In this document: piece after piece, positions 7,594 to 17,185 of the stretch
Numbering within the stretch: the first letter of the stretch is position 1
How the letters are laid out: every line of letters begins with the position of its first letter
Assembly (NCBI GenBank): GCA_022825675.1
Contig: JAJDWK010000005.1
Coordinates: 1 to 64,000 of the forward strand
DNA: 64,000 nt
Direction of reading: 5' to 3'
Source of the DNA: Anaerolineae bacterium
Lineage (GTDB): Bacteria; Chloroflexota; Anaerolineae; Aggregatilineales; Phototrophicaceae
The notes under the pieces: model-generated
Told to the model about the DNA's origin: nothing
The model's input: only the letters and a program-made list of their open reading frames with translations
The model's database searches: none
Position numbers and translations under genes: made by a program

Positions 7594-10509
7594 ATGGAAC
7601 TTGCGATACTCACGGCTGCGCCATTTCTCTTGGCGCTCTTCCTTGCGCTGCCGATAGCGCGCAACAACTTCACACAATCGGCGCAGACTTGGCTTTCCTC
7701 GCTGCTGATGGCGGGGCTGTTCCTGTGGCTGTTGAGCGCCTTCCCGCGCTTGCAGGCGGCGGGTCCCATCCTGCAGGCGCTGGACTGGCTGCCGGCGCTC
7801 GGCATCAGCCTCAGCTTTTATTTGGATGGGCTATCGCTGCTCTTCGCTTTGATAATCACGGGCGTGGGCGCGCTCATATTCTTCTATTGCGGCTTTTATT
7901 TTGAGAAGGCGCACGAGCATAACCGCTTTGTCATTTGGCTCCTGGCATTTTCGGGCGCGATGCTGGCGGTTGTGCTTGCCGGCAATCTCCTGCTGATGTT
8001 CGTCGCCTGGGAATTGACCAGCATAACCTCCTTCGTCTTGATTGGCTTCAAGGGCAAAAAGGATAAAGAAGCGCGTGAAGGCGCTTTCAAAGCGCTCTTT
8101 GTAACCAGCGCCGGCGCTCTGGCGCTGATAATCGGCATCGTGATGCTCAGCGCGGCGGCGGGCTCGCTCTTGTATCCAGACACTGGCTTGCGCCTGGTGG
8201 CGGATTTTGCCGAGCTGCTGGAAGTGACGGCGCTGCATCAGCACGAGTGGTTTGTGCTCTTTGCGCTGTTGATTTTGCTGGGCGGCTTCACCAAGAGCGC
8301 CCAGTTCCCATTTCACTTTTGGCTGCCCGGCGCGATGGCGGCGCCGACGCCAGCCAGCGCCTATTTGCACAGCGCTACTATGGTAAAGGCGGGGCTGTAT
8401 CTCTTCGCCCGCTTATCGCCGGTGATGCATCAAAACGGGCTGTGGACGAGCATGCTTTTGACCGTCGGCTTGATTACGATGTTGATTGGCGCGTATTTCG
8501 CGGTCAAGCAGCGCGACCTTAAAGGCATGCTCGCCTATTCCACAATCAGCAAGCTGGGCGCGATTGTCGCCATGATTGGCTTGCCCGGGCAAAACGGTCT
8601 CAAAGCGGCATTTGTTGGCATCATCGCGCATGCGCTGTATAAATCCGCGCTGTTTTTGGTGGCGGGCACGGTGGATCACGCCACGGGCACGCGGCTCTTT
8701 AGCAAGCTGGGTGGCTTAAGCAAGCAGCTGCCAGCGCTGTTTGTGGTTACTGTAATCTCGGCGCTTTCGATGGCGGGGCTGCCATTTTTGATGGGCTTCG
8801 TCGCCAAAGAAACCCTGCTGGAAGCGATGTGGAAATACTCGGGCGAGCGCGCGGGCTTGGTGATGCTGGTAGTAACCGCCAGCTCCGCATTCACCGCGAT
8901 GGCAGCCTACATGCTGATTTATGATGTGTTCTTGGGCAAAGCCAAGCGGGAAAACCATATTCATCAAATGCCGCGGCTTATACTGTTGAGCCCACTGCTG
9001 CTGGCGCTGGCTTCGCTGTGCCTCGGCTTTTTGCTTGAACCCTTGGTGATACCGCTATTACAATTGGCGGTGCCCAAAACATTCAAGCTCCAGCTCTTCC
9101 CCGGCTTCAACGAAGTCTTCATTTTGAGCCTCGTCATCCTGCTCCTGGGGCTGCTGCTCTTCCTGCTGCGGCGCTGGCTGATTGCTCAGATTGCTTTTCC
9201 GCTTTCCGGCGATGGCGTCTACCACGAATTCCGCCTGGCAATTGACTGGGTTGGCGACCAGGTGCTGCGGGTGCAGTCAGGGCGCATTCGCTGGTACCTC
9301 GCGATACTATTTGGCGCGGTAGCCATTTTGCTGATTGCGTCGGGCGCGCTGTTTGATGTATCGGCGGGGCACCAGCTCTTCCCGTCCAACTTCTCGCTCA
9401 GCCCCGCTGATGTGGCAAAAGTCTTCATGCTGGCTCTAAGCATTGTGGCGGGTTTGTTCACGGTGTGGGTCAGAGTTCACATACAGGCGGCGATCGCCTT
9501 CGGGGTCATCGGCTATGCAATCGGCGTCATAATGCTGATAGAGCATGCGCCCGATGTGGCGCTGGTGCAAATGCTGGTCGAGACGATGGTTACGGTGCTC
9601 ATCATCCTGATGCTGGGGCATATACCCAGGTCCGTGCGCGACAAAATGTCGGTAAGGCTGGGGGGTGGCGGCCGGCAGGACAAGTTCAAGTTGAGCATTG
9701 ACCTGGCGCTTTCAGCCGCCATCGGCATTTCGGTATTTCTCTTCTCGCTGATTGCCTTGCAGAACCGCCCGGAGCGCGCGAGCATCGCCAGCTGGCATTT
9801 GAACAATGCGCAGCAAGTGAATGCGAATGATGTCGTCGGCGCGATAGTCGCCGACTTCCGCGGCACCGACACTTTGATGGAAATTGCTGTCTTTACGGCG
9901 GCGGCTTTGGGGTTATTGTCCCTGTTGGGGAAACAGCGCTACATCGACAGCCCCTTCCTGCCCGCAGCGCTGACGGCTGCCACTGCCGACACTGGCGGCA
10001 AGTGGGAGCGGGACGCGGAACCGCTCTCGACGCCTTTCACCCGCTCGGCAGCGTATATCGTGCTTGCGTTCGCGAGCTTGATTAGCATCGCGCAGATACT
10101 CTATGGCGGCAACGGTCCCGGCGATGGCTTCGCCGCGGGCGTCACCCTGGGTTTGGCGGTCACGCTTTTGATTGTTGTATTCGGCTACAATCAAGTGCGG
10201 GAGCGGCACAAGTGGTTCCGCCCCGAAGAAATTGTGCGCCTCGGCTTGGGCATCGGCATCGTGAACGCTTTGATGCCAGTAATGATGGGGCGGGGTTTTA
10301 TGGGATATGTGCAATACGATAAAGCGCTGGGCATATACGATCTCGTGGGCAGTTTCGGCTTGCACTTCAACTCGTCGCTGGTATTTGAAATCGCTATCGC
10401 CCTGACGGTGATGGGCGGCTTGTGGATGATTATCGAAGCAATCGCCTACGACCCCGCCGCTATTGAAAACGGAGACAGCCCCGCAAAAGAAGAAAGCGCG
10501 CTATTATGA
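7594..10509 (+). CDS. mrpA: Na+/H+ antiporter subunit A fused to subunit B (MrpA-MrpB)
   Basis: Polytopic protein of 971 residues. The first 480 residues are the NuoL-like proton-channel domain (LLFALIITGVGALIFFY, GFTKSAQFPFHFWLPGAMAAPTP, KGMLAYSTISKLG). Around residues 600-690 is the MbhD/MbhE-like part of MrpA. The last 170 residues contain an MnhB domain (ILYGGNGPGDGFAAG), which most species encode as a separate mrpB. It starts the operon A(B)-C-D-E-F-G and overlaps mrpC by four bases. Mrp complexes use the proton gradient to expel Na+ and resist alkali or salt stress. Confidence 0.93.
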   Translation: MELAILTAAPFLLALFLALPIARNNFTQSAQTWLSSLLMAGLFLWLLSAFPRLQAAGPILQALDWLPALGISLSFYLDGLSLLFALIITGVGALIFFYCGFYFEKAHEHNRFVIWLLAFSGAMLAVVLAGNLLLMFVAWELTSITSFVLIGFKGKKDKEAREGAFKALFVTSAGALALIIGIVMLSAAAGSLLYPDTGLRLVADFAELLEVTALHQHEWFVLFALLILLGGFTKSAQFPFHFWLPGAMAAPTPASAYLHSATMVKAGLYLFARLSPVMHQNGLWTSMLLTVGLITMLIGAYFAVKQRDLKGMLAYSTISKLGAIVAMIGLPGQNGLKAAFVGIIAHALYKSALFLVAGTVDHATGTRLFSKLGGLSKQLPALFVVTVISALSMAGLPFLMGFVAKETLLEAMWKYSGERAGLVMLVVTASSAFTAMAAYMLIYDVFLGKAKRENHIHQMPRLILLSPLLLALASLCLGFLLEPLVIPLLQLAVPKTFKLQLFPGFNEVFILSLVILLLGLLLFLLRRWLIAQIAFPLSGDGVYHEFRLAIDWVGDQVLRVQSGRIRWYLAILFGAVAILLIASGALFDVSAGHQLFPSNFSLSPADVAKVFMLALSIVAGLFTVWVRVHIQAAIAFGVIGYAIGVIMLIEHAPDVALVQMLVETMVTVLIILMLGHIPRSVRDKMSVRLGGGGRQDKFKLSIDLALSAAIGISVFLFSLIALQNRPERASIASWHLNNAQQVNANDVVGAIVADFRGTDTLMEIAVFTAAALGLLSLLGKQRYIDSPFLPAALTAATADTGGKWERDAEPLSTPFTRSAAYIVLAFASLISIAQILYGGNGPGDGFAAGVTLGLAVTLLIVVFGYNQVRERHKWFRPEEIVRLGLGIGIVNALMPVMMGRGFMGYVQYDKALGIYDLVGSFGLHFNSSLVFEIAIALTVMGGLWMIIEAIAYDPAAIENGDSPAKEESALL

Positions 10510-10856
10510 TGGATTTTGTCTTTGCCCTAGCCATAGGCATATTATTCGGGATTGGCGTATTCCAACTGATGCGCCGCGACTTGATTAAAGTGGCGATTGG
10601 CTTCGCGATCCTGTTTGCCGCCGTGAATCTCTTTTTTATCGCGGCTGGCGCATTTGAGGGCGAATTCGCGCCCTATGCCGACAATGTTGCGGCGGGCTTA
10701 ACCACCAGCGACCCCCTGATTCAAGCGCTGATTCTGACGGCAATCGTGGTAAGCTTCGGCAGTTTCTCGCTGGTGCTGGGCTTCATCTACATCATTTCCC
10801 GCAGATACGAGACAGTAGATTCTGAAGACAAACATGTCACCGCACTCAAGAATTGA
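10506..10856 (+). CDS. mrpC: Na+/H+ antiporter subunit C
   Basis: Protein of 116 residues with three membrane helices, homologous to NuoK: ALAIGILFGIGVFQLMRRD near the N-terminus, GFAILFAAVNLFFIAAG in the middle and DPLIQALILTAIVVSF near residue 80, which is the signature of MrpC/MnhC. It overlaps mrpA by ATGA and so is translationally coupled. It is an essential scaffold subunit of the Mrp complex. Confidence 0.93.
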   Translation: MMDFVFALAIGILFGIGVFQLMRRDLIKVAIGFAILFAAVNLFFIAAGAFEGEFAPYADNVAAGLTTSDPLIQALILTAIVVSFGSFSLVLGFIYIISRRYETVDSEDKHVTALKN

Positions 10857-10882
10857 CCGCGGCGGCTTAACTGGCGCTGCCG

Positions 10883-12394
10883 ATGGCTAACAATCATCTG
10901 CTGCTGGGCTGCCTGGTCACGCCTTTGATTGGCGCGATTTTCGCCTTGGTATTTTACCGCTCGAACCGGGTACAGCGCTCTGTCGGCGTACTCTGCGGCT
11001 TTGCCGCCTGGCTCTTTTGCCTGGCGCTCTTGGTGCAAGTGCATGACCGCGGCGTGCAGACTTATGCCCTGGGCAATTGGCAGCCGCCTTATGGCATCGT
11101 GCTGGTTGCGGACACCCTCGGCGGCTTGTTCGCCTTCATGGTTACCACCGTGATGATCTTCGGCTTGCTGTATACATTCCACAGCCGCGACAATTGCATG
11201 CGCTACCCCGCCTTTGTGCCGCTCTTCCTGTTGATGGAAGTGGGCTTGGTCGGCGCGATGCTGACGGGCGATTTGTTCAGCCTCTTTGTATTTATCGAGC
11301 TTATGGTGCTGGCATCGGTATCGCTCACCGCGATTTCGGATGACAATTTAGGCTTGGAAGCGGCGCTCAAATATATTTTGATCAGCTCGGTGGGCACATT
11401 ATTTCTGCTGTTGGGCATCGCGGCGATGTATGTTACTTTTGGCACGCTCAACCTCGCGGGCATCGCCCGAATAATCCTCACGGGGGAGCTGCTTTCGCTG
11501 GCACCGGTGTCGGTTTTGATGCTGCTCTGCGCCTTCTTACTCAAGAGCGCCGTGTTCCCTTTTCATTTTTGGCAGCCGGATTTCCACACCACTGCGCCCA
11601 CGCCCATCAGCGCGATGCTGTCTTCGATTGTGGTCAAGGTCGGCGTATATGGCATCATCCGTTTGGTCACGCTGCTGTATGTCGAAGAAGCGCCTGCCCT
11701 GCAGCTCTGGTGGCTGTCGGTGCTTGGCGTCATCGGCATATTCTTCGGCAGTTTGGGCGCGCTGCGCACCTATAATGCGAAGCGCATGCTCGCCTATTCC
11801 ACTTTTGCGCAAATTGGCTTCATTTTGGTGGGGCTGGGCTGGGGCGGCGCTGTCGCGATGGTCGGCGCGATTGTCTACGCCTTCAATCACGCCTTTATAA
11901 AGTCTGCCCTGCTGATGTTGATGGGCGTTGTCGCCAGCTATACAAAGAAGAAAACGGCGAATTTCGAGTACATTCAAGGCTTTGGGGAGAAGCTGCCCGC
12001 GGGCATCGGCTGGCTTTTTCTTTTGGGCGGCTTGTCCCTGGCTGGCATCCCGCCGCTCAACGGCTTCATCAGCAAATTAGCGCTGATACAAGGCGGCGTC
12101 GACCGCGCCGACTGGCTCAATCTCATCATTATGGTTGCCGCCGGCATCTTGACCTTGATGTATATGGTCAGCGCTTGGCAGCATATCTTTCAAAAAAAGC
12201 CGAACGCAAAAACTGATGCGGCAAAAGCGGAAGGGGACAGCGCCTTCGCGCCGGCGGCGCTCATTGTCATTTGCCTGCTGCTGGGCACAGCCCTCGCCGA
12301 GCCTTTGCTGCAAGTGGTAACGGTGACAGTCGAGCAGATTCGAGACCCGCAAGTCTACATTGCCGCGGTGGAATTGCTGGAAGGCGGTGGCTGA
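10883..12394 (+). CDS. mrpD: Na+/H+ antiporter subunit D
   Basis: Polytopic protein of 503 residues of the NuoM/NuoN-like proton-channel family. Diagnostic segments are LTGDLFSLFVFIELM (with the conserved membrane Glu), KSAVFPFHFWQPDFHTTAPTP, RMLAYSTFAQIGFILVG and SLAGIPPLNGFISKLAL. It is the second antiporter-like subunit of the Mrp complex and lies 26 bases after mrpC. Near the C-terminus a charged loop (KKPNAKTDAAKAEGD) separates the last membrane helices. Confidence 0.93.
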   Translation: MANNHLLLGCLVTPLIGAIFALVFYRSNRVQRSVGVLCGFAAWLFCLALLVQVHDRGVQTYALGNWQPPYGIVLVADTLGGLFAFMVTTVMIFGLLYTFHSRDNCMRYPAFVPLFLLMEVGLVGAMLTGDLFSLFVFIELMVLASVSLTAISDDNLGLEAALKYILISSVGTLFLLLGIAAMYVTFGTLNLAGIARIILTGELLSLAPVSVLMLLCAFLLKSAVFPFHFWQPDFHTTAPTPISAMLSSIVVKVGVYGIIRLVTLLYVEEAPALQLWWLSVLGVIGIFFGSLGALRTYNAKRMLAYSTFAQIGFILVGLGWGGAVAMVGAIVYAFNHAFIKSALLMLMGVVASYTKKKTANFEYIQGFGEKLPAGIGWLFLLGGLSLAGIPPLNGFISKLALIQGGVDRADWLNLIIMVAAGILTLMYMVSAWQHIFQKKPNAKTDAAKAEGDSAFAPAALIVICLLLGTALAEPLLQVVTVTVEQIRDPQVYIAAVELLEGGG

Positions 12395-12395
12395 T

Positions 12396-12935
12396 ATGAA
12401 AGCGAGCCAGCGAATACAATTTGTGCTGGCGCTTGCCCTGCCCTTGGCGCTGTCCTGGACAATTTATACCGAGCAGCTTACGCCGGGCAATATCTTGCTC
12501 GGCTATGGCTTCAGCGTACTCGTGGTGCTGGCAACCGGGGCGCGCGGCGAGGGCTTGCGGCTGAAGGACTTGCCGCGCCAAGTCTACAATTTGATATTGT
12601 ATATTCTGTATTTGGCGTTTGAAGTTACGGTAGCCGGCTTCCAGGTCGCCCGCATCATTCTGTTTGGCTTGAAAATCGAGCCCGGCACAGCGGAAGTCCC
12701 GACATTGGATGACAGCGGCAACGATCTCATCGCCGCCATCAGCGCCCATGGCATCACCATCACGCCGGGGGAGCTGGTCGTTGACTTTATTGAGCAGGAG
12801 GGTGCCGGCGCAAAGTCTGTCAAGATGATAGTGCACAGCTTAAACCTGCAGGAAAACGCCGAAGAAATCCTGGAAGCCGATCAAAGAACGCGGCTGAACC
12901 GCATCAACAAGATTCTAGGATACGAAAATGATTGA
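12396..12935 (+). CDS. mrpE: Na+/H+ antiporter subunit E
   Basis: Protein of 179 residues from ATG 12396, one base after the mrpD stop and preceded by GGAAGGCGGTGG; an earlier in-frame start at 12360 would overlap mrpD and lacks homology. Two or three N-terminal membrane helices are followed by a cytoplasmic domain with ANDLIAAISAHGITITPGE-like and DFIEQEG segments, as in MrpE/MnhE. The subunit is required for assembly of the Mrp complex. It overlaps mrpF by eight bases. Confidence 0.88.
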   Translation: MKASQRIQFVLALALPLALSWTIYTEQLTPGNILLGYGFSVLVVLATGARGEGLRLKDLPRQVYNLILYILYLAFEVTVAGFQVARIILFGLKIEPGTAEVPTLDDSGNDLIAAISAHGITITPGELVVDFIEQEGAGAKSVKMIVHSLNLQENAEEILEADQRTRLNRINKILGYEND

Positions 12936-13206
12936 AAGCGGCTTTGCCCAGACATTAATCGAACTTGTCTTGGTTGCGCTGGTTTTGCTCTTGGTGCCCG
13001 CCGCCTACCGCGTCATTCGAGGACCCACATTAACCGATCGGCTAGTGGCGGTGGATTTGATAACCACGCTCTTAATCGGCATCATTGTGATGCTGGCGCT
13101 GCTGCAAGCCAGTCGCGCCTATGTCGATATGGCTATCGCCCTGGCTGCATTCGCCTTTGTCGGCACGATAAGCATCGCGCGCTATATCGCGCAGGGTACC
13201 ATTTAA
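12928..13206 (+). CDS. mrpF: Na+/H+ antiporter subunit F
   Basis: Small protein of 92 residues with three membrane helices and the MrpF signature YRVIRGPTLTDRLVAVDL, which follows the first helix, and FVGTISIARYI at the end. It overlaps mrpE by eight bases and lies four bases upstream of mrpG. Confidence 0.92.
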   Translation: MIESGFAQTLIELVLVALVLLLVPAAYRVIRGPTLTDRLVAVDLITTLLIGIIVMLALLQASRAYVDMAIALAAFAFVGTISIARYIAQGTI

Positions 13207-13210
13207 TCCG

Positions 13211-13642
13211 ATGTTGGAAGCGCTTGGCGTCGCCTTTTTACTCTTCGGGCTGTTCTTCTGCGCGGTCGGCGTCCTGGGCGTTCTCCGCTTTCCTGACGCC
13301 TTGACCCGCCTGCACGCGAGTGGCAAAGTGGCGATACTCGGGCTATTTGGCATTCTAGTTGGGGCCGGCATTTTGATGCCATCGGCGATACCACGCCTGC
13401 TGACGCTTGCATTATTTGTGCTCTTGACCAGCCCTGTCGCCACCCATGCCATCGCCGCCGCCGACTATCGCCGCCGTGAAACCGTAAAAGAGCTCGAACG
13501 AGATGAGAAAAGCAGGGCGGCGGACACAATCAAAATCGATGTAACGGGGGTGCTAACGCGCACGCGCGTCGATGAAATCCTTGCCGCGCACGAGCGGGCG
13601 CTGCGGCGGCGGAGCCAGCACAAGCCGGATGAAAGCGGCTGA
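13211..13642 (+). CDS. mrpG: Na+/H+ antiporter subunit G
   Basis: Protein of 143 residues. The first 80 residues have the three-helix MrpG/MnhG pattern: VLGVLRFPDALTRLHASGK, a glycine-rich second helix, and LFVLLTSPVATHAIAAADYRR. The remaining 60 residues are a charged hydrophilic tail rich in Arg, Lys and Glu, longer than usual for the family. It is the last gene of the mrp operon and is convergent with the DUF368 gene 19 bases later. Confidence 0.9.
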   Translation: MLEALGVAFLLFGLFFCAVGVLGVLRFPDALTRLHASGKVAILGLFGILVGAGILMPSAIPRLLTLALFVLLTSPVATHAIAAADYRRRETVKELERDEKSRAADTIKIDVTGVLTRTRVDEILAAHERALRRRSQHKPDESG

Positions 13643-13661
13643 TGTCCACTGGCTCACCCAG

Positions 13662-14627
13662 TTATAGCAGGCGGCGGAAGAGCGGGTTCTGACGCGACTG
13701 CATGTGGTCCAACAGGTTGACCGCGAGAAAGCCGAGCAGCATCAGCGCCAGCGCCAGCGCAAACTGCTCCGATGCGCCATCCGGGACGACATTCCGCTCC
13801 AGCAAACAGCGGAAGTCCCCGTGGCGGTCGATGTCGCTTTCCAGGCATTCTTTCCAAGGATAGATTTTCCATAAAGAGCCGCTCATAAAGCCGACAAGCA
13901 GCGCCACCGTCACATTATAATAGCGCTCCAGCAGGTAGCTCAAAATGCGGGAGAAGGCGAGAATGCCGACGACAGCGCCCGCGCCGACGATAAGCACGGG
14001 CGGCAAATCCCGGTTGCTGACAGCCGTCAAGACATAGTCGTATTGTCCCATAATCAAGAGCATAAAAGAGCCGGAAATGCCCGGCAATATCATCGCCGTA
14101 ATGGCTATCATGCCGCTAATAAAGAGCGCGGGCGCGGAATGATCCGCCTCGGCGGGCACGATATTCACGATGATGAATGCCGCGGCTGTGCCCAGGACGA
14201 AGAGCGCCGCGGCACCAGCGCTCCAACGCACTTTGACGCCAATCGTCAGAATGGACGCCAGCACCAAGCCGAAGAAAAAAGCGAAGAGCAAAACCCTCCC
14301 GGCGGCGTCATCCAGGGTGGCGCTGAGGAAACTGGACAGCAGCAGAATCGCCGCCAGCAAGCCCAAGCCCAAAACAAACAAGAAGCGAAATGAGATATGC
14401 TCCAGCAAGTCGCCCAGCTTAAACCGCAGCGCGAGCCGCAGCGCCGCCAGGTTACATGACTTAATGGCGTTGACGAGAGATTCATAAACGCCGAGGATGA
14501 AAGCCATCGTGCCGCCGCTGACGCCGGGCACGATATCGGCGGCGCCCATGGCGAAGCCGGTCAAAAATAGTCGGAGGTATTGGGTGGGCGTCCGCGGCTT
14601 GGATAGGTCATGCTCTTGGGGCTTCAA
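13662..14627 (-). CDS. DUF368 membrane protein (PopT-type polyprenyl-phosphate transporter)
   Basis: Polytopic protein of about 321 residues with the DUF368 hallmark GFAMGAADIVPGVSGGTMAF at its first helix and the second half repeat AMILPGISGSFMLLIMGQYD. DUF368 proteins (PopT) have been shown to recycle undecaprenyl phosphate across the membrane, which supports cell-wall and polysaccharide synthesis; applying that role here is inference. The likely start is TTG 14627, with AAGGAG 7 bases upstream, although an ATG at 14648 is also in frame. Placement upstream of the polysaccharide cluster fits the role loosely. Confidence 0.88.
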   Translation of the reverse strand: MKPQEHDLSKPRTPTQYLRLFLTGFAMGAADIVPGVSGGTMAFILGVYESLVNAIKSCNLAALRLALRFKLGDLLEHISFRFLFVLGLGLLAAILLLSSFLSATLDDAAGRVLLFAFFFGLVLASILTIGVKVRWSAGAAALFVLGTAAAFIIVNIVPAEADHSAPALFISGMIAITAMILPGISGSFMLLIMGQYDYVLTAVSNRDLPPVLIVGAGAVVGILAFSRILSYLLERYYNVTVALLVGFMSGSLWKIYPWKECLESDIDRHGDFRCLLERNVVPDGASEQFALALALMLLGFLAVNLLDHMQSRQNPLFRRLL

Positions 14628-14761
14628 GTCATTTCTCCTTGCGGGCATTTAAGCCCGCTGCCATCAGCGAGGCAACTGTTATGGCTTTTGCGGCTGCTTC
14701 AAACTCGCGCAATTGTATTGTACGCCGAACAGCTGATATCGCCCGTGATTTTCGATAGAAA

Positions 14762-15664
14762 TTACATTTTGCTGAGCGGCTGCCGAAAATCATAGACGCC
14801 TTGCTGAATCGCCCAGCGGATGCCGCCGTCGCTTACAAGCCCGCCCTCGGCGCGGCGCAGGGCTGCGCCCGTCTCGGGGCAGCGCATAATCGCCAGCGGG
14901 TCCTCAGCTGGGATGAGCGCCTGGCTACCGTTACCTGTTGTATGCAAATCCAGGAAAATGCTGGGCGAAAGCTCCCAGCCGGTATGCTGGAGCGCCGCAT
15001 CCAGCGCTGCGAGCATGCCTGTCGGCAGCGCCCGCTTCAGCACATTCAGCCGGAACCAGGACACTGGCAGCGCCCGCTGCAGCCGGAAGCCGCTCTCGCT
15101 CAAGCGCTGGCGCATATAGTCGGGGTGAAAATTGAAGTTCAGCTCGACAAACTCAACGGGGGCGAGGCTGTAGGGATCCCAGCCGTTGCGCCCGAGCAAG
15201 TGCCGCGCCATCGCTTTGAGATTGCGTTTGTTTGCGTATTCGAGGATAAAGCGGCTCTCGTCCGCCAGTACCGCGCGGATTTGCCGCAGGACCGCCGGCA
15301 CATCTTCAAAGTGGTGCAAGACCCGTATCATCGTCGCCGCGTCAAAGCTGGCGGGGCGGAATGGCATGCGGTAGGCGTCCGCGGCGACATACAAATAGCC
15401 ATCATCGCCGAGCTGCCGCCTTGCGTATTGCAATTGCTCTAAAGAATAATCCAGCAGCACAACCTGCTCGTAAGCGCGGTATTCGCCGCTGATGCGACCG
15501 AAGCCGGCACCGATTTCCAGCAGGCGGCAGCCGCCCCGCCGCTGGAACAAGCTCCGCAGAAGGCGGCGCTCGACAGCGTCTTCATAGTCGCGCCCCTGCC
15601 CTTCCCAGAAGTCCTGGCGATAGCTGGAATCGCCATAATCACAGATTCGGGGACGCCGGCTCAT
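14762..15664 (-). CDS. SAM-dependent class I methyltransferase with Trm112-like tail
   Basis: Protein of 300 residues from ATG 15664, 13 bases after the metK stop. Motif I is LLEIGAGFGRISGEY, motif II ends in VVLLDYSLEQLQYAR, and FDAATMIRVLHHFEDVP is motif IV/V, all typical of class I methyltransferases. The last 60 residues, starting with PLAIMRCPETGAALRR and ending with IQQGVYDF, resemble a Trm112p-type segment found fused to such enzymes. The substrate is unknown. Adjacent, co-directional metK supplies its cofactor, and both are presumably under the SAM riboswitch. Confidence 0.8.
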   Translation of the reverse strand: MSRRPRICDYGDSSYRQDFWEGQGRDYEDAVERRLLRSLFQRRGGCRLLEIGAGFGRISGEYRAYEQVVLLDYSLEQLQYARRQLGDDGYLYVAADAYRMPFRPASFDAATMIRVLHHFEDVPAVLRQIRAVLADESRFILEYANKRNLKAMARHLLGRNGWDPYSLAPVEFVELNFNFHPDYMRQRLSESGFRLQRALPVSWFRLNVLKRALPTGMLAALDAALQHTGWELSPSIFLDLHTTGNGSQALIPAEDPLAIMRCPETGAALRRAEGGLVSDGGIRWAIQQGVYDFRQPLSKM

Positions 15665-15677
15665 CACCGCGCCCGCT

Positions 15678-16892
15678 TCATGCCAAGCCCGCTTCCCGCC
15701 GCAGCAGCGGGGCTTTATCCGTGCGTTCCCAGGGCACAGCGACATCTTCGCGGCCGAAGTGCCCATAGGCGGCAACATCGCGGAACATCGGCTGCCGCAA
15801 ACTCAGGTCGCGGATTATCGCCGCCGGGCGCATGTCAAAATGCTGACGGATAAGCGCTTCGATTTGCTCATCAGGCACAGCGCCGCTGCCGAAGGTCTCC
15901 ACCGCCAGCGAGGTGGGCTGCGCCTTGCCGATGGCATAGGACACTTGCAGCTCAAAGCGCCGCGCCAAGCCCGCCGCCACCACATTTTTGGCGACATAAC
16001 GCGCCATGTACGCGGCGCTGCGGTCGACTTTGGTCGCGTCTTTGCCAGAAAACGCGCCGCCGCCATGACGGGCGACGCCGCCATAAGTATCAACGATAAT
16101 CTTGCGCCCGGTTAAGCCCGCGTCGCCCAAGGGACCGCCGGTCACAAAGCGGCCCGTGGGATTAATATGGAAAACTGCGCGCTCATCAATCCAGGCGGCG
16201 CAGGCGCTGTCGCTGCGGATGAAGTCTTGAATGGTTTGCTGAATTTCTTCTTCGGGAACCTCGGGACCGTGCTGAGTAGAGAGCACAACGGTATCTATCC
16301 GCTTCGGCGCGCCGAAGGCATATTCCACCGTCACCTGGCATTTTGAATCTGGGCGCAGCCAGGGGATTTGCCCGCGCTTGCGCGCCGCTGCCAAGCGCTT
16401 CATCAAGCCATGCGCCAACGAGAGCGTCAGCGGCATATACTCCGCAGTTTCGTCACAGGCGAAGCCAATCATCATGCCCTGGTCGCCAGCGCCGATGGCT
16501 TCAATTGCGGCATCCGCGGCCGCGCCGCCGCGGGCTTCCAACGCTGTGTCTACCCCCTGTTTGATATCGGCGGATTGTTCTTTGATGGAAATCAGCACGC
16601 CGCAGGTATCCGCATCAAAGCCCAAATCGGTGTGAGTATAGCCAATCGCGCGGACGGTATCACGCACGATGCTTTCGATATCCACATTGGCGGTGGTGGT
16701 AATTTCGCCCATGACAACAATCAAGCCCGTTGTCGTGGCGACTTCACAGGCGACGCGGGCTTGAGCGTCTTGCGCCAGGATGGCATCGAGGATGGCATCG
16801 CTAATCTGGTCGCACATTTTGTCGGGATGCCCCTCCGAAACCGATTCGGAAGTGAAGAAATACTTCGGGGAAGTCATGAATGTCGTTGACAT
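15678..16892 (-). CDS. metK: S-adenosylmethionine synthase
   Basis: Protein of 404 residues that makes SAM from methionine and ATP. All three family blocks are present: [20 protein letters not shown] at the N-terminus, [16 protein letters not shown] near residue 120 and [18 protein letters not shown] near residue 265, plus [20 protein letters not shown] near the end. ATG 16892 is preceded by GAAAGG at good spacing. The gene lies directly behind a SAM riboswitch and intrinsic terminator, so it should be repressed when SAM is abundant. Confidence 0.97.
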   Translation of the reverse strand: MSTTFMTSPKYFFTSESVSEGHPDKMCDQISDAILDAILAQDAQARVACEVATTTGLIVVMGEITTTANVDIESIVRDTVRAIGYTHTDLGFDADTCGVLISIKEQSADIKQGVDTALEARGGAAADAAIEAIGAGDQGMMIGFACDETAEYMPLTLSLAHGLMKRLAAARKRGQIPWLRPDSKCQVTVEYAFGAPKRIDTVVLSTQHGPEVPEEEIQQTIQDFIRSDSACAAWIDERAVFHINPTGRFVTGGPLGDAGLTGRKIIVDTYGGVARHGGGAFSGKDATKVDRSAAYMARYVAKNVVAAGLARRFELQVSYAIGKAQPTSLAVETFGSGAVPDEQIEALIRQHFDMRPAAIIRDLSLRQPMFRDVAAYGHFGREDVAVPWERTDKAPLLRREAGLA

Positions 16893-16913
16893 GTTCAGCC
16901 TTTCTCACGACAA

Positions 16914-16942
16914 GAAAAAACGCCGTGCTAGGCAGCGGGCGT
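16914..16942 (-). terminator. Intrinsic terminator of the metK riboswitch expression platform
   Basis: On the minus strand ACGCC (16938-16942) pairs with GGCGT, with an inner GCT/AGC stem closed by a GCCT loop, followed at once by a run of six T. It lies 20 bases downstream of the SAM aptamer and 22 bases upstream of the metK start, as expected for SAM-dependent premature termination. Confidence 0.78.
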
Positions 16943-16962
16943 CGAATCCTTGCGTTCGAATA

Positions 16963-17065
16963 CGCTCATCTGCCAGAGTTGCCTCTGCCGGAGTTAGCAC
17001 CGTCCCAAACCTGGGGGTTGCCGCGAGTTCGCAGAGCCGGTTCTCTCACTCGCTCTTGATGAGTG
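16963..17065 (-). promoter_or_regulatory. SAM-I (S-box) riboswitch aptamer
   Basis: Reading the minus strand, the region opens with CTCATCAAGAG, continues with CGGCAACC (17016-17024 on the plus strand) and GGTGCTAACTCC (16990-17001), and closes with GATGAG (16965-16970), which pairs with the opening CTCATC as P1. These are the conserved core elements of the SAM-I class. It lies in the 5' leader of metK and is followed by a terminator, which supports off-switch control by SAM. Confidence 0.9.
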
Positions 17066-17185
17066 CCGCGGGATTTTCCAGCGGCGGTCTAGAACATTGT
17101 AGCATAGCTGGGAGAGGCTGCAAGCCATTTCCAGCCGCCTTAACCAGGCAAGAGGGCAATAGCTGGCGGAGCCATGGCGCCGCTT

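Noticed and set aside
14627..14648. ATG 14648 as the start of the DUF368 gene
   Set aside because: The Shine-Dalgarno AAGGAG lies downstream of that ATG and at good spacing to TTG 14627.
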